Under the pieces are notes generated by a model. The model worked only from the letters and a program-made list of their open reading frames with translations. It was not told the origin of the DNA and ran no database searches. From positions 930,001-994,000 of the forward strand of contig NZ_JADYVE010000001.1 of assembly GCF_020193655.1 (NCBI RefSeq): a DNA stretch of 64,000 nt. The letters run 5' to 3'. The position numbers were made by a program, and so were the translations under genes. The DNA comes from Ensifer sp. IC3342. GTDB taxonomy: Bacteria > Pseudomonadota > Alphaproteobacteria > Rhizobiales > Rhizobiaceae. Of this stretch, positions 62,157 to 64,000 are shown piece after piece; the stretch's first letter is position 1, and each line of letters begins with the position of its first letter.

Positions 62157-63341
62157 ATGAGCAAGACCTGGCGCCCGGCAACCCAACTCGTCCACGGCGG
62201 AACCCTCCGTTCACAGTACGGCGAAACCTCCGAAGCGATCTTCCTGACACAGGGTTTCGTCTACGAAACGTCCGAAGCGGCGGAAGCCCGCTTCAAGGGC
62301 GAGACCGATGGCTTCATCTATGCGCGCTACGGCAGTCCGACCAACGACATGTTCGAAAAGCGCATGTGCATGCTCGAAGGGGCCGAAGACGCCCGCGCCA
62401 CCGCCTCCGGCATGGCGGCCGTTGCCTCGGCGATCCTTTGCCAGGTGAGGGCCGGCGATCATATCGTTGCCGCCCGCGCGCTTTTTGGCTCGTGCCGCTG
62501 GGTCGTCGAGACGCTCGCGCCCAAATACGGTGTCGAATGCACGCTCGTCGATGGCCGCGATCTCACAAACTGGGGGCAGGCGGTTCGCCCGAACACCAAG
62601 GTCTTCTTCCTGGAGAGCCCAACCAACCCGACACTCGAGGTGATCGACATCGCTGGCGTCGCGAAGCTCGCCGATCAGGTCGGCGCCAAGCTGGTCGTCG
62701 ACAACGTGTTTGCAACCCCCCTCTTCCAAAAGCCGCTGGAACTCGGCGCCCATGTCGTCGTCTACTCCGCCACCAAGCATATTGACGGCCAGGGTCGTTG
62801 CCTCGGCGGCGTCGTGCTTTCCAGCAAGGAATGGATCGACGAAAATCTGCACGATTATTTCCGCCATACCGGCCCGGCCATGTCGCCGTTCAACGCCTGG
62901 ACATTGCTCAAGGGTGTCGAAACGCTTCCTCTGCGCGTGAAGCAGCAGACCGAAAGCGCCCGCCGCATCGCCGACTTCCTGGCCGAGCAGCCGCAGGTCG
63001 GCCGCGTCATCTATCCCGGCCGCAAGGACCACCCGCAGGCGGATATCATCGCGAAGCAGATGAGTGGCGGTTCGACGCTGGTCGCATTCGAGCTGAAAGG
63101 CGGCAAGGAGGCGGCCTTCGCCCTTCAGAACGCGTTGGAAATCGTCCGGATCTCCAACAATCTCGGCGATTCCAAGAGCCTGATCACCCATCCAGCGACG
63201 ACAACACACAAAAACCTGACGGAGGAAGCGCGTGCCGAACTCGGCATTTCCGCCGGCACCGTGCGCTTCTCCGCCGGCATCGAGGACAGCGAGGATCTCA
63301 TCGAGGATTTCGCCCGCGCTCTGAAAAGCGTGAAGGCCTAG
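62157..63341 (+). CDS. metZ: O-succinylhomoserine sulfhydrylase
   Basis: A 394-residue Cys/Met-metabolism PLP enzyme. IYARYGSPTND, SGMAAV and the PLP lysine motif YSATKHIDGQGR are typical of MetZ, which uses sulfide to make homocysteine directly from O-succinylhomoserine. ATG 62157 is about 20 bases after the riboswitch terminator and has only a weak ribosome site. Control by SAM fits its role in methionine synthesis. A strong terminator follows at 63369. Confidence 0.93.
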   Translation: MSKTWRPATQLVHGGTLRSQYGETSEAIFLTQGFVYETSEAAEARFKGETDGFIYARYGSPTNDMFEKRMCMLEGAEDARATASGMAAVASAILCQVRAGDHIVAARALFGSCRWVVETLAPKYGVECTLVDGRDLTNWGQAVRPNTKVFFLESPTNPTLEVIDIAGVAKLADQVGAKLVVDNVFATPLFQKPLELGAHVVVYSATKHIDGQGRCLGGVVLSSKEWIDENLHDYFRHTGPAMSPFNAWTLLKGVETLPLRVKQQTESARRIADFLAEQPQVGRVIYPGRKDHPQADIIAKQMSGGSTLVAFELKGGKEAAFALQNALEIVRISNNLGDSKSLITHPATTTHKNLTEEARAELGISAGTVRFSAGIEDSEDLIEDFARALKSVKA

Positions 63342-63368
63342 CTACACCAGACCGCTGTTTTGTTGATG

Positions 63369-63396
63369 CCGCCCGTGCATGCACGGGCGGTTTTTT
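63369..63396. terminator. Rho-independent terminator of metZ
   Basis: CCGCCCGTGCA-TGCACGGGCGG is a perfect 11-pair stem followed by TTTTTT, 27 bp after the metZ stop. It ends just before the convergent phosphatidyltransferase stop. Confidence 0.9.
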
Positions 63397-63397
63397 A

Positions 63398-64000
63398 TTA
63401 CGGATCGAGGAAACTAAGGCGAGCAAGAGCGATCCGCGATACGGCCGTGTAAAGGCAGACGACCGCAAACACCGCCGCGAGAGGCGAAAACCATCCGGGA
63501 AACAGGCAGAAGGCCAGGAAAACACCGATAGTCTCAGTGGCTTCAGCGAGCCCTGTCGTGAAATAGAGCGACTTTGCCCCCCGCACGCTGGTCGTCATGG
63601 CGCGCTTCTCGGCGATGATGGCATAGGCGAGAAAGCTCGATCCGTTGACATAAAAGGAGAAAAGCAGAAAGGCGCCGGCGAGGCCGTTTGCAGCCGGATC
63701 CGAGACGATGAAGGCGAGCGGGATTGCGCCATAGAAGGCGAAATCGAGGACAATATCGAGAAACCCGCCGAAATCTGTGCCGCGACTGGCGCGCGCGACG
63801 GCTCCGTCGAGACCATCGCACAGTCGGCTGAGTAGGATCATGACGGCGCCGGCAAGATAGAACCGGTATGCGATGAGACCGGCGGCGGCCAGTCCGAGGC
63901 CGAGACCGAAAATCGTGATGGTGTCAGCCTTTACGCCGCGCTTGACCAGAACGACGCCCAGCCGGTCAAGAAGCGGATCAAGCCGCCTGCGCACCGCACC
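63398..64000 (-). CDS. CDP-alcohol phosphatidyltransferase (likely truncated at window edge)
   Basis: At least 198 residues of an inner-membrane CDP-OH phosphatidyltransferase with about five helices. The catalytic signature is present as DGAVARAS followed by GGFLDIVLD, with the four aspartates of the family. Spacing between the AR and the glycine is seven residues rather than the usual eight, as in a subgroup of alphaproteobacterial enzymes. The first visible start-like codon is GTG 63994, and the frame remains open to the edge, so the real start may be outside. The alcohol acceptor is unknown. Confidence 0.8.
   Translation of the reverse strand, partial: GAVRRRLDPLLDRLGVVLVKRGVKADTITIFGLGLGLAAAGLIAYRFYLAGAVMILLSRLCDGLDGAVARASRGTDFGGFLDIVLDFAFYGAIPLAFIVSDPAANGLAGAFLLFSFYVNGSSFLAYAIIAEKRAMTTSVRGAKSLYFTTGLAEATETIGVFLAFCLFPGWFSPLAAVFAVVCLYTAVSRIALARLSFLDP

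Overview
The window is a stretch of chromosome from an alphaproteobacterium of the Rhizobiales, most likely Sinorhizobium/Ensifer. The reasons are the rkpGHIJ-kpsF3 capsule (K-antigen) gene order, a PodJ-type polarity protein next to a fad operon, and at least nine full and four partial copies of a roughly 106-bp double-palindrome element matching the Rhizobium-specific intergenic mosaic element (RIME) family. High GC with strong third-position bias also fits, and this bias creates very long spurious antisense reading frames. I see no prophage, insertion sequence, CRISPR array or plasmid function; this is mostly core chromosome.

Layout: 1-5.7 kb is the end of a K-antigen cluster (rkpG partial, rkpH, rkpI, rkpJ, then convergent kpsF3). 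5.9-7.3 kb has an Rrf2 regulator with four clustered cysteines and a small conserved-looking gene behind a strong promoter and a 31-codon leader frame. 7.3-10.4 kb has fused secDF and a small exported protein. 10.6-18.8 kb is an amino-acid catabolic island: an AruI/AruH-like arginine transaminase pathway and TetR regulator facing a polar amino acid ABC importer and an M20 amidohydrolase. 19.1-21.6 kb is a cyanide-insensitive type cytochrome bd oxidase with a 38-codon DUF2474 gene. 22-27 kb holds a chorismate mutase, galE, a Tad-type pilus-associated protein, an aminotransferase and mscL.

27.4-31.7 kb encodes a CrbS/CrbR-like two-component system (sodium/solute symporter-type hybrid kinase and LuxR-type regulator, convergent). 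31.7-41.2 kb contains a secreted coiled-coil protein, DUF952, pyrD, a MATE transporter, a CAP lipoprotein, DUF6460, a TPR methyltransferase, a YitT protein and an Lhr-like helicase with a PdeM-type phosphoesterase. 41.3-44.4 kb has a reductase-like gene behind two tandem palindromic operators, a stand-alone Lrp sensor domain and a TauE/TIGR02186 pair. 44.9-54.4 kb is podJ and, divergently, the fadE-fadA-fadB beta-oxidation operon with a 26-bp palindrome at its promoter.

54.6-64 kb contains a LysE exporter, SRPBCC and HxlR genes, an S24 repressor-like gene with a nuclease-fold neighbour, TerB, a sterol-desaturase-family protein, a family-3 solute-binding protein, tRNA-Gly(CCC), a double-length dCTP deaminase, metZ under a SAM-II riboswitch with mutually exclusive terminator and antiterminator hairpins, and a CDP-alcohol phosphatidyltransferase at the right edge.

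The most noteworthy signals are regulatory: the metZ SAM-II attenuator, a shared operator/promoter geometry linking the reductase-like gene at 41.8 kb with the SRPBCC/HxlR locus at 55.9 kb, a motif shared by the Rrf2 gene and a leader-peptide promoter, and the habit of RIME elements to abut or overlap stop codons.
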